Source: Mesorhizobium sp. B1-1-8 (GTDB lineage: Bacteria > Pseudomonadota > Alphaproteobacteria > Rhizobiales > Rhizobiaceae). From it: a DNA stretch of 64,000 bases. The notes under the pieces are model-generated. The model worked only from the letters and a program-made list of their open reading frames with translations. It was not told the DNA's origin and ran no database searches. The stretch lies in NCBI RefSeq assembly GCF_006442795.2, contig NZ_CP083956.1, positions 4,751,501 to 4,815,500 on the forward strand, written 5' to 3'. The stretch's first letter is position 1. Every line of letters begins with the position of its first letter. The position numbers and the translations under genes were made by a program. Below, piece by piece: positions 56,668-64,000 of this stretch.

Positions 56668-56839
56668 ACCGCATGTTGCTGCGGCGCAACAGAGGCATGG
56701 CGGTCACAGCTTCGCCTTTGTTTGTCCACCCTGAGGCCAGAATTGGAACCGCCTATCGCCGCCGACTGTTATTGCAGCTGCCGGAGGCCGCCCGGCGGAT
56801 TCATGCTTTCCTGCGAATTGCGACCCAGAAAAGGCAACC

Positions 56840-57664
56840 ATGTCCACCGACGAGACCGAATCTTTCCGCCTCAGCCGCCGGGCCTTCCTCAATTTCACCG
56901 CCCTTGGCGCCGCCTCAGTCGCGGTTTCCGCCTGCGCCACCACCGGTCCAGGTCCCGTCCAGCCGCCACCGCCGGCCTATGTGGAGCCCCCGCTCGGCGA
57001 CTATGAGACGATATATGGGGCGATGTCCGACAACGGCTTCGAGCTGCCCGCCATCCCGGTCAACAAGATCGACCACAGGTATCTGCGCCAGATCGTTCCC
57101 GATCCGACCGGGCAGCGCCCTGGCACCATCGTCGTCGATACCACCAACCACTTCCTCTATCTGGTGCGCGAAGGCGGCCAGGCGATCCGCTACGGCGTCG
57201 GTCTCGGCCGCGCCGGCTTCGAATGGTCCGGCGATGCGGTCGTGCAGTGGAAGCAGAAGTGGCCGAAATGGACGCCGCCGGACGAGATGATCGCCCGCCA
57301 GCCGGAGTTGAAGCCCTACAGCGCCGACAATGGCGGCATGCCGGGCGGGCTGAAGAACCCGCTCGGCGCACGCGCGCTCTATCTCTTCCAGGGCAATCAG
57401 GACACGCTCTACCGCCTGCACGGCTCGCCGGAATGGTGGTCGATCGGCAAGTCGGTTTCGTCGGGCTGCGTGCGGCTGATCAACCAGGACATTATCGATC
57501 TCTATGACCGCGTGCCGAACAAGACCCCTGTCGTGGTGACCGCCGACATCGGCGCGCCGGTGGCCGACATGCCGGAGCGCAAGGCCATCCCGATCGATAA
57601 CGGCGTGCCGACCGGCTCGATCCTGCTCGGCCCGGTCAAACGGCTCGGCGACGCGATCTTCTGA
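56840..57664 (+). CDS. L,D-transpeptidase (YkuD family), Tat-type lipoprotein signal
   Basis: 274 residues. The N-terminus is a twin-arginine signal (LSRRAFLNFTALGAASVAVS) ending in a lipobox-like VSAC at Cys32, followed by a Pro-rich linker. The YkuD domain (about 85-235) has TIVVDTTNHFLYLV, the His in YRLHGSPEWW and the nucleophile in SSGCVRLINQDIIDLY. L,D-transpeptidases make 3-3 crosslinks, important in polar-growing Rhizobiales, or attach proteins to peptidoglycan. Confidence 0.92.
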   Translation: MSTDETESFRLSRRAFLNFTALGAASVAVSACATTGPGPVQPPPPAYVEPPLGDYETIYGAMSDNGFELPAIPVNKIDHRYLRQIVPDPTGQRPGTIVVDTTNHFLYLVREGGQAIRYGVGLGRAGFEWSGDAVVQWKQKWPKWTPPDEMIARQPELKPYSADNGGMPGGLKNPLGARALYLFQGNQDTLYRLHGSPEWWSIGKSVSSGCVRLINQDIIDLYDRVPNKTPVVVTADIGAPVADMPERKAIPIDNGVPTGSILLGPVKRLGDAIF

Positions 57665-57740
57665 TTCGATCGCTGTGCAGGGCGGCGGACCGCGCCGCCC
57701 GCCATCGGTTTTCCGATGAACCAACCGGGAAAAATTAGTA

Positions 57741-57759
57741 GCCCCGACGCTAGCGGGGC
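57741..57759 (-). terminator. Possible terminator of the bigR operon
   Basis: On the minus strand GCCCC-GCTAGCGTC-GGGGC lies immediately after the tauE-like stop and is followed by TACTAATTTTTC. The stem is only 5-6 bp. Confidence 0.45.
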
Positions 57760-57760
57760 A

Positions 57761-58570
57761 TTAGTGACGTCCGGCTGCAACAGAGAGAGTTCCGCCTGCA
57801 AGGTCGCCAACGCTCCTGTAGAGGACATAGCCCGCGACGACAAAGACGAGTGCGGCAAAAATTCGGTTGAGCGCATTCTTGTAGGACGCTAAGCGCGTCG
57901 CCGCCAACATGCCGATCAAGCCACCGCCAACACCACCGATGATGAATTCGGCAGCCAAATTCCAGTCAACCATTCCCGACAGAGCATAGTTGAAGGTAGT
58001 CGCGAGGCCGAAGGCCGTGACGGCGAGCAAGGACGTGCCGATCGCATTGATCGTCGGCATTCCCGTGGCAAGGATCAGCCCGGGAACGATGAGGAAGCCA
58101 CCGCCAATGCCGAAGAAGCCGGAGGCCATGCCGGCAACAACGGCGACCGCGGCCGTCATCGCACACATTTTGGCATCGGCGGGCCGGACAGCCGTCGACA
58201 TGCTTAGCCGCGGACGAACCATCAATGCACCAACCACCATCATGAGCAGGCCGAAGAAGAAAAGCAGACGCGTTCCATCAATCGACATTCCCAGCGTCGA
58301 TCCGGCCAGGGCACCAACGGAGCCCAGTGCCGCGAAGACAAGCGCGCAGCGCCACCAGACGTGGCCCTTCAGGGCGTGGCCCCCGAAATTCGCAAATGCG
58401 TTGGCGGCCACTGCAAGCGAGCCTGTGCCGATGGCAAGGTGTGGTTGGGCAACGCCGACAACATAGAGCAAGAGCGGCGTAGCAAGGATCGATCCGCCGC
58501 CGCCTACCAAACCAAGAGTAAAGCCGACCAGGCCGCCAGAGCCGACGGCGGCAAACAATGTACCGGTCAT
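57761..58570 (-). CDS. TauE/SafE (TSUP) family transporter
   Basis: 269 residues with about eight membrane segments in two repeats, each starting with the glycine-rich TSUP motif: TLGLVGGGGSILATPLLLY and SGFFGIGGGFLIVPGLILA. These proteins move sulfite, thiosulfate or organosulfonates. It overlaps the preceding YeeE-type gene by four bases and ends the bigR operon, so a role in exporting sulfite from persulfide oxidation is likely. Confidence 0.92.
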   Translation of the reverse strand: MTGTLFAAVGSGGLVGFTLGLVGGGGSILATPLLLYVVGVAQPHLAIGTGSLAVAANAFANFGGHALKGHVWWRCALVFAALGSVGALAGSTLGMSIDGTRLLFFFGLLMMVVGALMVRPRLSMSTAVRPADAKMCAMTAAVAVVAGMASGFFGIGGGFLIVPGLILATGMPTINAIGTSLLAVTAFGLATTFNYALSGMVDWNLAAEFIIGGVGGGLIGMLAATRLASYKNALNRIFAALVFVVAGYVLYRSVGDLAGGTLSVAAGRH

Positions 58571-59001
58571 GATGTTCTCCCGACAAGAAGGCGGTCATGG
58601 GCAAACATCCCCGCCAGCATAGAGGCTACGAAGACGAGCGTTGGCGTTAGGCCAAGCGACAACGAAGCGATCGCCGGGCCAGGGCAAAACCCGCCTAGGC
58701 CCCATCCAAGGCCAAAGATTGCCGAGCCGATGACCAAAGGGGCGTCAATCCGCGAGTTCTCTGGCAGATAGAATCTATCCGCCAGCAGTGGTCGCGACAT
58801 CCGTTGGATCCAGGCCACGCCTCCCGTTGCAACTGTAACGGCACCGCCCAGCACGAACGCCAGAGTCGGATCCCAGGCGCCGAAACCGTCGAGAAATCCC
58901 TGAACCCGGGCAGGATCAAGCATCCCCGACAGTGCCAGACCAAGGCCAAATATGGTGCCCGCTGCGAAGGCGACCAAAACTCGTAATTGGGTGTGTTTCA
59001 T
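58567..59001 (-). CDS. YeeE/YedE-family (DUF6691-type) membrane protein, subunit 2
   Basis: 144 residues from the ATG at 59001 (MKHTQLRVLVAFAAGTIFGL). About four membrane segments. The conserved Cys lies in GLGWGLGGFCPGPAIASLS. The first segment carries GLGLALSGMLDPARVQGFLD, typical of this half. Together with the gene before it, it forms a split YeeE/YedE transporter for thiosulfate or related sulfur species. Overlaps neighbours by four bases on both sides. Confidence 0.9.
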   Translation of the reverse strand: MKHTQLRVLVAFAAGTIFGLGLALSGMLDPARVQGFLDGFGAWDPTLAFVLGGAVTVATGGVAWIQRMSRPLLADRFYLPENSRIDAPLVIGSAIFGLGWGLGGFCPGPAIASLSLGLTPTLVFVASMLAGMFAHDRLLVGRTS

Positions 59002-59408
59002 AAGACTGTTCCATGGAGAAGCGCTACAGCCAGGACGCCGCTCGCAACGAACGTCAAAACCGCGACGATTGAACGCGGCGATAGCCGTGCCAAGCCCATG
59101 ACGCCATGACCACTGGTGCAACCCGAACCCATCCGGGATCCGAAGCCGACCAACAATCCCGCGATCATTATCAACGGCAGCGACGCCGTCATGGTCACTG
59201 GCGGCCGGTGATGAAAAGCCCCGATGTACACGACTGGGCCAAGCAACAATCCGACGACGAAGGCAGCGTTTGTCCAAGCATCGATGCCCTGGACTAGCCT
59301 GCCGACGATCCCGCTTATGCCGGCGATCTTCCCGTTCAGGATGAGGAGCATTGCCGAAGAAAGGCCGATCAGAGCCCCACCCAGGAGGGAAACGAGATAG
59401 GAGGTCAC
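58998..59408 (-). CDS. YeeE/YedE-family membrane protein, subunit 1
   Basis: 136 residues from a GTG start at 59408 with GGAAGG upstream; the GTGA overlaps the bigR stop. Segments include LLGGALIGLSSAMLLILNGK and IAGLLVGFGSRMGSGCTSGHGVMGLARLSPRS, which carries the conserved GCTSGH motif. It pairs with the following gene as one transporter. The product is placed in the inner membrane. Confidence 0.9.
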   Translation of the reverse strand: MTSYLVSLLGGALIGLSSAMLLILNGKIAGISGIVGRLVQGIDAWTNAAFVVGLLLGPVVYIGAFHHRPPVTMTASLPLIMIAGLLVGFGSRMGSGCTSGHGVMGLARLSPRSIVAVLTFVASGVLAVALLHGTVL

Positions 59409-59743
59409 GGCCGACCTTCCGGACAGAAGATCGTGTAAAGCGCCGCGACCAATTGAGCGGCCTTCTCGGCGGTCAGCCGGTAGAAGATCTGTTTGCCTTC
59501 GCGCCGCGTCTCCACAATCTTGGCGTCTCGCAGCACCGTGAGCTGCTGGGAAAGGTTCGGTTGATGGATGTCGAGCACCTCTTCCAGCTGGCTGACCGAA
59601 TGCTCCCCTTCGACAAGGGTGCATACGAGCATCAGCCGCATTGGATGCGCCAGTGTCTTCAACAAAGCCGCTACTTCGTTGGCGCGGGATTCCATGGCGG
59701 TAGGCGACATGCTCATGGCATCAGGCTGGATCTCGCTCACCAT
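59405..59743 (-). CDS. bigR: ArsR-family sulfide/persulfide-sensing repressor BigR
   Basis: 112 residues from the ATG at 59743, preceded by GGAAGGAGCAGC. Winged HTH: HSVSQLEEVLDIHQPNLSQQLTVLRDAKIVETRREGKQIFYRL. Two cysteines, C41 (RLMLVCTLVEG) and C107 (YTIFCPEG), match the C42/C108 pair of Xylella/Agrobacterium BigR that forms a tetrasulfide or disulfide and releases DNA (literature recalled). It lies within the operon it should control, between the dioxygenase and transporter genes. Confidence 0.93.
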   Translation of the reverse strand: MVSEIQPDAMSMSPTAMESRANEVAALLKTLAHPMRLMLVCTLVEGEHSVSQLEEVLDIHQPNLSQQLTVLRDAKIVETRREGKQIFYRLTAEKAAQLVAALYTIFCPEGRP

Positions 59744-61032
59744 GCTGCTCCTTCCAGTGCATCCAAGGGAAATTTCAGATAGCGCCTGCCGTTTGCTTCC
59801 GGCTCCGGCAGGCGCCCCGCCTGAATGTTGACCTGCAAGGCATGCAAGATCAGTTTCGGCATCGGCAGCGTACGGTCGCGCGCTTCGCGCAGTCCGGCGA
59901 AGGCCTCTTCGCTCACGCCGGCCAAGTGTGCATTGGCGCGTTTCTGCTCGCCGACCGTGCTTTCCCACTTCGGCGCGCGGCCGCCCGGCTGGTAGTCATG
60001 GCCCGTAAACAAGCGGGTTCCGCCCGGAAGCTCCAGAATGTTCTGGATCGATTTCCACAAGGTGCGAGCGTCACCACCAGGAAAATCGGCTCGAGCCGTG
60101 CCGCTGTCGGGCATGAAGATGGTGTCGTGGACAAAAGCCGCATCGCCAATCAGGTAGGTGATCGACGCCAGGGTGTGACCAGGCGAAAGCATCACCCGAG
60201 CCTCGATGGAACCAAGCTTGAAAGTGTCGCCATCCGAGAACAGCCTGTCCCACTGCGATCCGTCTATACGAAGTTCAGGCCAGTTGTAGATGCCTCGCCA
60301 TAAGCGCTGGACATCGATCACCCGCGCTCCTATCGCGGTCGGCGCGCCCGTCTTCTCCTTGAGGTATTGCGCTGCCGAAAAGTGGTCGGCATGAGGGTGA
60401 GTGTCGAGAATCCATTCGACGGTCAGACCGCTCTCCGCAACATAGGAAAGGATCGTGTCGGCACTGCGTGTCGTGATCGCTCCGGACTTCTCGTCAAAAT
60501 CAAGAACCGGATCGATAATGGCACATTTTCGGGTATCGGAATCTGAAACGACATATTGCACGCTCCGTGTCCGGGGGTCGAAGAACCCGCTAACTTCCGG
60601 TCGAAATTGCCTGTGCGCATCGAGCCATCTGGACGCAGCGCTCAGGTCGATTCCCAGCCGCTGGCCAAGATCCGTGATTTCCACGGACGCCATGCGGCCG
60701 TCGAGGGCCTCGCCAAGTACATGCAGGGTCAGAGCACGTGCGCCGGTTTTGCAATGTGCAAAGACCGTGCCGCCCGCATCGACCATAGCCGCCTGGAAGG
60801 CTCTCACGTCGGCCTCCGTGATGGTCGCCATTGTTACGGGTATGAAGTTGTAGGAAATACCGGCGTGACCGGCAGCCTCTCGTTCCGCGTCGTTTCCAGG
60901 CTGGGCGGGCTCTTCCCTGTCAGGGCGAGCGTTGATCAGTCCGGCGAACCCATGGTCCGCAAGCGACCGGACCTCGGAGGTCGAGGGTTGGGGGCCTACG
61001 GCCAGCATGTCATTTATGCGGATCATATTCAT
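59737..61032 (-). CDS. blh: Bifunctional persulfide dioxygenase/sulfurtransferase (Blh-type)
   Basis: 431 residues from the ATG at 61032. The N-terminal about 110 residues are a DUF442/beta-lactamase-hydrolase-like phosphatase-fold domain with active-site loop AHCKTGARA. The C-terminal metallo-beta-lactamase domain has DTHPHADHFSAAQYL, SPGHTLASITY, and HDTIFMPDSGTARADFPGG with the single-iron site of ETHE1 persulfide dioxygenases; LFTGHDYQPGG carries the last His. It oxidises glutathione persulfide to sulfite in H2S detoxification. First gene of the bigR operon, overlapping bigR by seven bases. Confidence 0.93.
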   Translation of the reverse strand: MNMIRINDMLAVGPQPSTSEVRSLADHGFAGLINARPDREEPAQPGNDAEREAAGHAGISYNFIPVTMATITEADVRAFQAAMVDAGGTVFAHCKTGARALTLHVLGEALDGRMASVEITDLGQRLGIDLSAASRWLDAHRQFRPEVSGFFDPRTRSVQYVVSDSDTRKCAIIDPVLDFDEKSGAITTRSADTILSYVAESGLTVEWILDTHPHADHFSAAQYLKEKTGAPTAIGARVIDVQRLWRGIYNWPELRIDGSQWDRLFSDGDTFKLGSIEARVMLSPGHTLASITYLIGDAAFVHDTIFMPDSGTARADFPGGDARTLWKSIQNILELPGGTRLFTGHDYQPGGRAPKWESTVGEQKRANAHLAGVSEEAFAGLREARDRTLPMPKLILHALQVNIQAGRLPEPEANGRRYLKFPLDALEGAAW

Positions 61033-61055
61033 AATTGGTTGCCTGCGTCCGTTAT

Positions 61056-61095
61056 CAATATATAATTTCATATAATGTATAATGATTCGTGTCAA
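61056..61095 (-). promoter_or_regulatory. Promoter and candidate BigR operator upstream of blh
   Basis: On the minus strand TTGACA (61095-61090) is followed 17 bp later by TATGAA (61072-61067). The region 61056-61084 is an AT-rich imperfect palindrome (CATTATACATTATATGAAAT, then TATATATTG). A BigR operator over the -10 region is expected from known bigR promoters. Assignment by position and composition. Confidence 0.6.
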
Positions 61096-61135
61096 CAGGT
61101 AAACACCTTTCTGCGAATCCAACCTCACAACGGCT

Positions 61136-61309
61136 ATGAGTAGCTTCTTGCCACTGGATCGACCTAACGCCGCGGTCGTCGGCAAGGCTGGGCATGGCTC
61201 GACAACCGACGAGCAGACCCATCATGATCAAATGGATAATCCATTGGCCGACAACCCGGACAGCGTCGCGACGCCGATCGAAAAGCACGCCGGCGAAGGC
61301 GCGCGTTGA
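61136..61309 (+). CDS. Possible small protein divergent from the bigR operon
   Basis: 57 codons from the ATG at 61136, reading MSSFLPLDRPNAAVVGKAGH and ending VATPIEKHAGEGAR. Codon use is GC-rich in the third position, as in real genes here, and the product is hydrophilic. There is no clear ribosome binding site and no recognised family. It may be a chance frame or a 3' remnant. Confidence 0.25.
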   Translation: MSSFLPLDRPNAAVVGKAGHGSTTDEQTHHDQMDNPLADNPDSVATPIEKHAGEGAR

Positions 61310-61398
61310 CCGGCCTCGAAACCAGCCGATGCCGGTGACCGAACAAGCGATCGAAGTGGTGCTCGGCGTGAGCTGCGGCCGGTGCCTATTAGACCGCG

Positions 61399-62946
61399 TT
61401 ACCGCCCTCGCGCCAGGCTTCCCAGGATGCCGCGCACGATGGCGCGGCCGACCGACGAGCCGACCGAGCGCACCACCGATTTGATCGCGGCCTCGGCCAC
61501 TGTCTGACGGTTAGAGGAGCGCGGCGCCGGGGCGCGCCTGCCGCCTGGCTGTGGCGGCGGGTCGTCATTGCCGAAGCCGGGAATGGTCCAGCGCGAGCGA
61601 CCGGTGTCGGCCTGTTGAGCCTGTGCTTCAGCGGCCTGGGCCTGCTGAGCCTTTTTCTGCAGCATCTCGAATGCCGATTCGCGGTCGATCACCTGATCGT
61701 ACTGGCCGGCGACCGGGCTCCCGGCGATGATCTTGCGGCGCTCTTCCGGCGTGATCGTGCCGAGCCGCGAGGATGGCGGCCGGATCAGCGTGCGCTGGAC
61801 CATGGCCGGTACGCCCTTGTCTTCCAGCGTCGAGACCAGCGCCTGGCCGGTGGCAAGCTGGGTGATGGCGGTGGCGCAGTCGAAATCGGGATTGGGCCGG
61901 AAGGTATCGGCTGCCGTGCGCACCGCCTGCTGCTCGCGCGGCGTATAGGCGCGCAGCGCGTGCTGGACGCGGTTGCCGAGCTGGGCCAGTACCTTTTCGG
62001 GGATATCCAGCGGGTTCTGGGTGACGAAATAGACGCCGACGCCCTTGGAGCGGATCAGGCGGACCACCTGCTCGACCCGGTCGATCAGCACCTTCGGCGC
62101 CTCGTCGAAAAGCAGGTGCGCCTCATCAAAGAAGAAAACGAGCTTCGGCTTGTCCGGATCACCGACTTCGGGCAGTTCCTCGAACAGTTCCGACATCAGC
62201 CAGAGCAGGAACGTCGCGTAGAGCCTGGGATTCATCATCAGCTTGTCGGCGGCAAGCACGCTGATGGCGCCACGGCCGTCGCGCGTGGTTCGCATGAGAT
62301 CGGCGATGCGCAGCGCCGGCTCGCCGAAGAAGTTCGCCGCGCCCTGCTGTTCCAGCACCAGCAAGGTGCGCTGGATGGCGCCGACCGATGGCCTGGTGAC
62401 ATTGCCGTAGCGGGCGCTAAGCTCGTCGGCGCGCTCGGCGATGTTGGCAAGCAATGCCTGCAGGTCTTTCAGGTCGAGCAGCAGCAGGCCCTCTTCGTCG
62501 GCGATGCGGAAGGCGATGTTCATGATGCCTTCCTGAGCTTCCGAAAGGTCCATCAGCCGCGACAACAGCAGCGGTCCCATTTCCGAGATGGTAGCGCGAA
62601 TCGGGTGGCCCTGTTCGCCGAACAGGTCCCAGAAGATGACCGGGAATTCCTGGAACTGGTAGGGATCAAGTCTCACCTGTTCGGCCCGTTTGACCAGGAA
62701 ATCCTTGGCCTCGCCCATCATGGCGATGCCGGAAAGATCGCCCTTGATGTCGGCGCAGAATACCGGCACGCCGGCGTTCGAAAAGCCTTCGGCGAGGATC
62801 TGCAAGCTCACCGTCTTGCCGGTGCCGGTAGCGCCGGTGATCAGGCCGTGGCGGTTGCCATAGCGCAGCAGAAGCTCTTCGGCCTTCTGGTAGGAATCGT
62901 CGGTCTTGCGGCTGGCGCCGATGAAGATGCTGGTGTCGTCAGCCAT
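61399..62946 (-). CDS. HerA-like ATPase (DUF853 family)
   Basis: 515 residues. Walker A is LITGATGTGKTVSLQILAE at about 35-52; Walker B is KLVFFFDEAHLLFDEAPK. Also YFVTQNPLDIPEKVLAQLGN and the arginine-finger region LGNRVQHALRAYTPREQQAV. The C-terminus is a Gln/Ala-rich coiled region followed by a basic tail (VVRSVGSSVGRAIVRGI). DUF853 proteins resemble HerA/FtsK DNA-pumping ATPases, but their job is not established. Single gene. Confidence 0.88.
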   Translation of the reverse strand: MADDTSIFIGASRKTDDSYQKAEELLLRYGNRHGLITGATGTGKTVSLQILAEGFSNAGVPVFCADIKGDLSGIAMMGEAKDFLVKRAEQVRLDPYQFQEFPVIFWDLFGEQGHPIRATISEMGPLLLSRLMDLSEAQEGIMNIAFRIADEEGLLLLDLKDLQALLANIAERADELSARYGNVTRPSVGAIQRTLLVLEQQGAANFFGEPALRIADLMRTTRDGRGAISVLAADKLMMNPRLYATFLLWLMSELFEELPEVGDPDKPKLVFFFDEAHLLFDEAPKVLIDRVEQVVRLIRSKGVGVYFVTQNPLDIPEKVLAQLGNRVQHALRAYTPREQQAVRTAADTFRPNPDFDCATAITQLATGQALVSTLEDKGVPAMVQRTLIRPPSSRLGTITPEERRKIIAGSPVAGQYDQVIDRESAFEMLQKKAQQAQAAEAQAQQADTGRSRWTIPGFGNDDPPPQPGGRRAPAPRSSNRQTVAEAAIKSVVRSVGSSVGRAIVRGILGSLARGR

Positions 62947-63195
62947 AGGTCCGGTCTCCGCAATCTGTTCCGTCGAAAAGCCTCATCCGAGGTATAGTGA
63001 GGCTATCGCGCAGCGACAATGGCCCAGGATGGGCGGCGCCGAAATCGGCGTGTTGGTGCTTGCGGATTTTGCGCATGTTTGGCAATCGGTTAGCGGGCCG
63101 CCAAGGCCATGGGGCCAATACCGCATTGTGATATCTGGCGCAGGACCCTAGATTGACTGAACCCGGCCGACGTGGCCGAGAAAACGGGGAGAGCG

Positions 63196-64000
63196 ATGGC
63201 CGCCGGCACCTTGACCAGGGATGTCGATCTACCGAACCCGGACGCCAAACGCTGGCGGGCGCTGGCGGAAAAAGCGATTGCGGGCGGCTCCTTTGAGGAA
63301 AAGCTTGTTTCCCGCACCGATGACGGCATCCGCATCGAGCCGCTCAGCCAGCGCTCGTCCACGGCCGAGCCGCTGTTGCGCACCAATCCGAGGTCGCCGT
63401 GGATCGTCAGCCAACGCGTCGACGATCCCGACATTGCCCGCGCCAGCGCCCAGGCGCTGGAGGATATCGCGCAGGGAGCGACGGGGCTGTCGCTGGTTTT
63501 CGAAGGCGCGCCGAATGCTTTTGGCTATGGCCTGCCAAGGACAGCCGAGGCACTGGAAACCGTGCTCGACGGCGTGCCGCTCAATCGCATTCAGGTGCGC
63601 ATCGACGCGCATCCGTGGAGCCGCGCCGTTGCCGACTGGCTGCTTGCCTTCCTGACCAGGCGCCGCTCCGATCCGGCCAAGCTCAACCTCTCCTTCGGCA
63701 TCGACCCGGCGGCGATCTTTGCCGGCACCGGACGGCTGCGCATGTCGATCGAGGCGCTGCAGGAATCAATGCCGCAATCGCTGGCGCATTTCTTCTCGAT
63801 GGACGTGCCTGGCGTGCTCTTGGAGGCAGACGGCCGCGTCTTCCACAATGCCGGCGCCACCGAAGCGCAGGAACTCGGCGCGATGATGGCCTCGGCCGTT
63901 TCCTATCTCAGGATGTTCGAGAACGCGCGCCAACCGCTCGTCTATGCGGCACCGCATATCGGCTTCGCGCTCAGCGTCGACCAGGACCAGTTCCTGTCGA
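63196..64000 (+). CDS. mutA: Methylmalonyl-CoA mutase small subunit, 5' part (runs off window)
   Basis: 268 residues visible from the ATG at 63196, with GGGGAGAG just upstream. SFEEKLVSRTDDGIRIEPLS and TNPRSPWIVSQRVDDPDIAR match the substrate-binding TIM-barrel start of MutA/MutB. IGFALSVDQDQFLS is the last visible part. The heterodimeric mutase interconverts methylmalonyl-CoA and succinyl-CoA with adenosylcobalamin (bound by the large subunit). A mutB gene is expected beyond the right edge. The extent of this subunit cannot be judged. Confidence 0.85.
   Translation, partial: MAAGTLTRDVDLPNPDAKRWRALAEKAIAGGSFEEKLVSRTDDGIRIEPLSQRSSTAEPLLRTNPRSPWIVSQRVDDPDIARASAQALEDIAQGATGLSLVFEGAPNAFGYGLPRTAEALETVLDGVPLNRIQVRIDAHPWSRAVADWLLAFLTRRRSDPAKLNLSFGIDPAAIFAGTGRLRMSIEALQESMPQSLAHFFSMDVPGVLLEADGRVFHNAGATEAQELGAMMASAVSYLRMFENARQPLVYAAPHIGFALSVDQDQFLS

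Noticed and set aside
61194..61484. 96-codon plus-strand frame after the bigR promoter
   Set aside because: Runs into the HerA-like gene on the other strand and has no recognisable sequence.

Overview
This is GC-rich, densely packed alphaproteobacterial chromosome, most likely Mesorhizobium or a close Rhizobiales relative. The evidence is protein-level similarity to rhizobial families (MucR, FeuP/FeuQ-like and DivJ/PleC-like kinases, CycHJKL), the rhizobial gene order cycHJKL / degP / two-component pair / glnE / PAS kinase / pepN, and many copies of short palindromic intergenic repeats. No rRNA, tRNA or CRISPR array was found.

Layout. 1-7 kb: 5' part of an ETF-ubiquinone oxidoreductase gene, a secreted protein, then a uracil-DNA glycosylase gene (family-4-like, lacking two of the four Fe-S cysteines) hemmed in by three different insertion sequences (IS4, ISAs1, IS481 type). 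All three sit in copies of one palindromic repeat. 7-9 kb: an MmyB-type regulator and a DMT exporter. 9-21.4 kb: pepN, a PleC-like PAS kinase, then on the minus strand degP, response regulator, histidine kinase and glnE; glnE carries a one-base insertion. 22-29.5 kb: cycL/K/J/H (cytochrome c maturation), a block of four palindromes, a 17-kDa-antigen lipoprotein, and a feuN-like/feuP/feuQ group. 29.7-36 kb: SnoaL-like protein, an isolated DUF3168 gene, LysR regulator, methyltransferase, SDR protein, a non-pyrrolysine MttB-family protein, a membrane protein. 36-42 kb: class A penicillin-binding protein, DUF1214/DUF1254 pair, DUF2336, DUF1491, and a parDE module whose toxin gene is frameshifted. 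42-50 kb: peptidoglycan-binding protein, DivJ-like kinase, DUF5330, SufE, MucR, oligopeptidase B, SET-domain protein. 50-54 kb: one protein fusing an adenylation domain, a carrier domain and a membrane acyltransferase, then two c-type cytochromes. 54-64 kb: sodB, branched-chain aminotransferase, haloacid dehalogenase, L,D-transpeptidase, a five-gene bigR-type sulfide-detoxification operon, a HerA-like ATPase and the start of a methylmalonyl-CoA mutase small-subunit gene.

How the genes fit together. Several envelope functions cluster here (DegP, PBP, L,D-transpeptidase, FeuPQ, lipoproteins). Kinases resembling both arms of the DivK cell-cycle switch (PleC-like and DivJ-like) lie about 28 kb apart. 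The cytochrome c assembly operon shares the window with two c-type cytochromes it would mature. The bigR operon is complete and tightly overlapped: persulfide dioxygenase/sulfurtransferase, redox repressor, two YeeE-type and one TauE-type transporter.

The most unusual gene is the adenylation-carrier-acyltransferase fusion at 49.9-52.5 kb, which in layout is a one-polypeptide analogue of the DltA/DltC/DltB logic. Three single-base disruptions (glnE, parE, IS481 transposase) deserve read-level checking, since some may be sequence errors.
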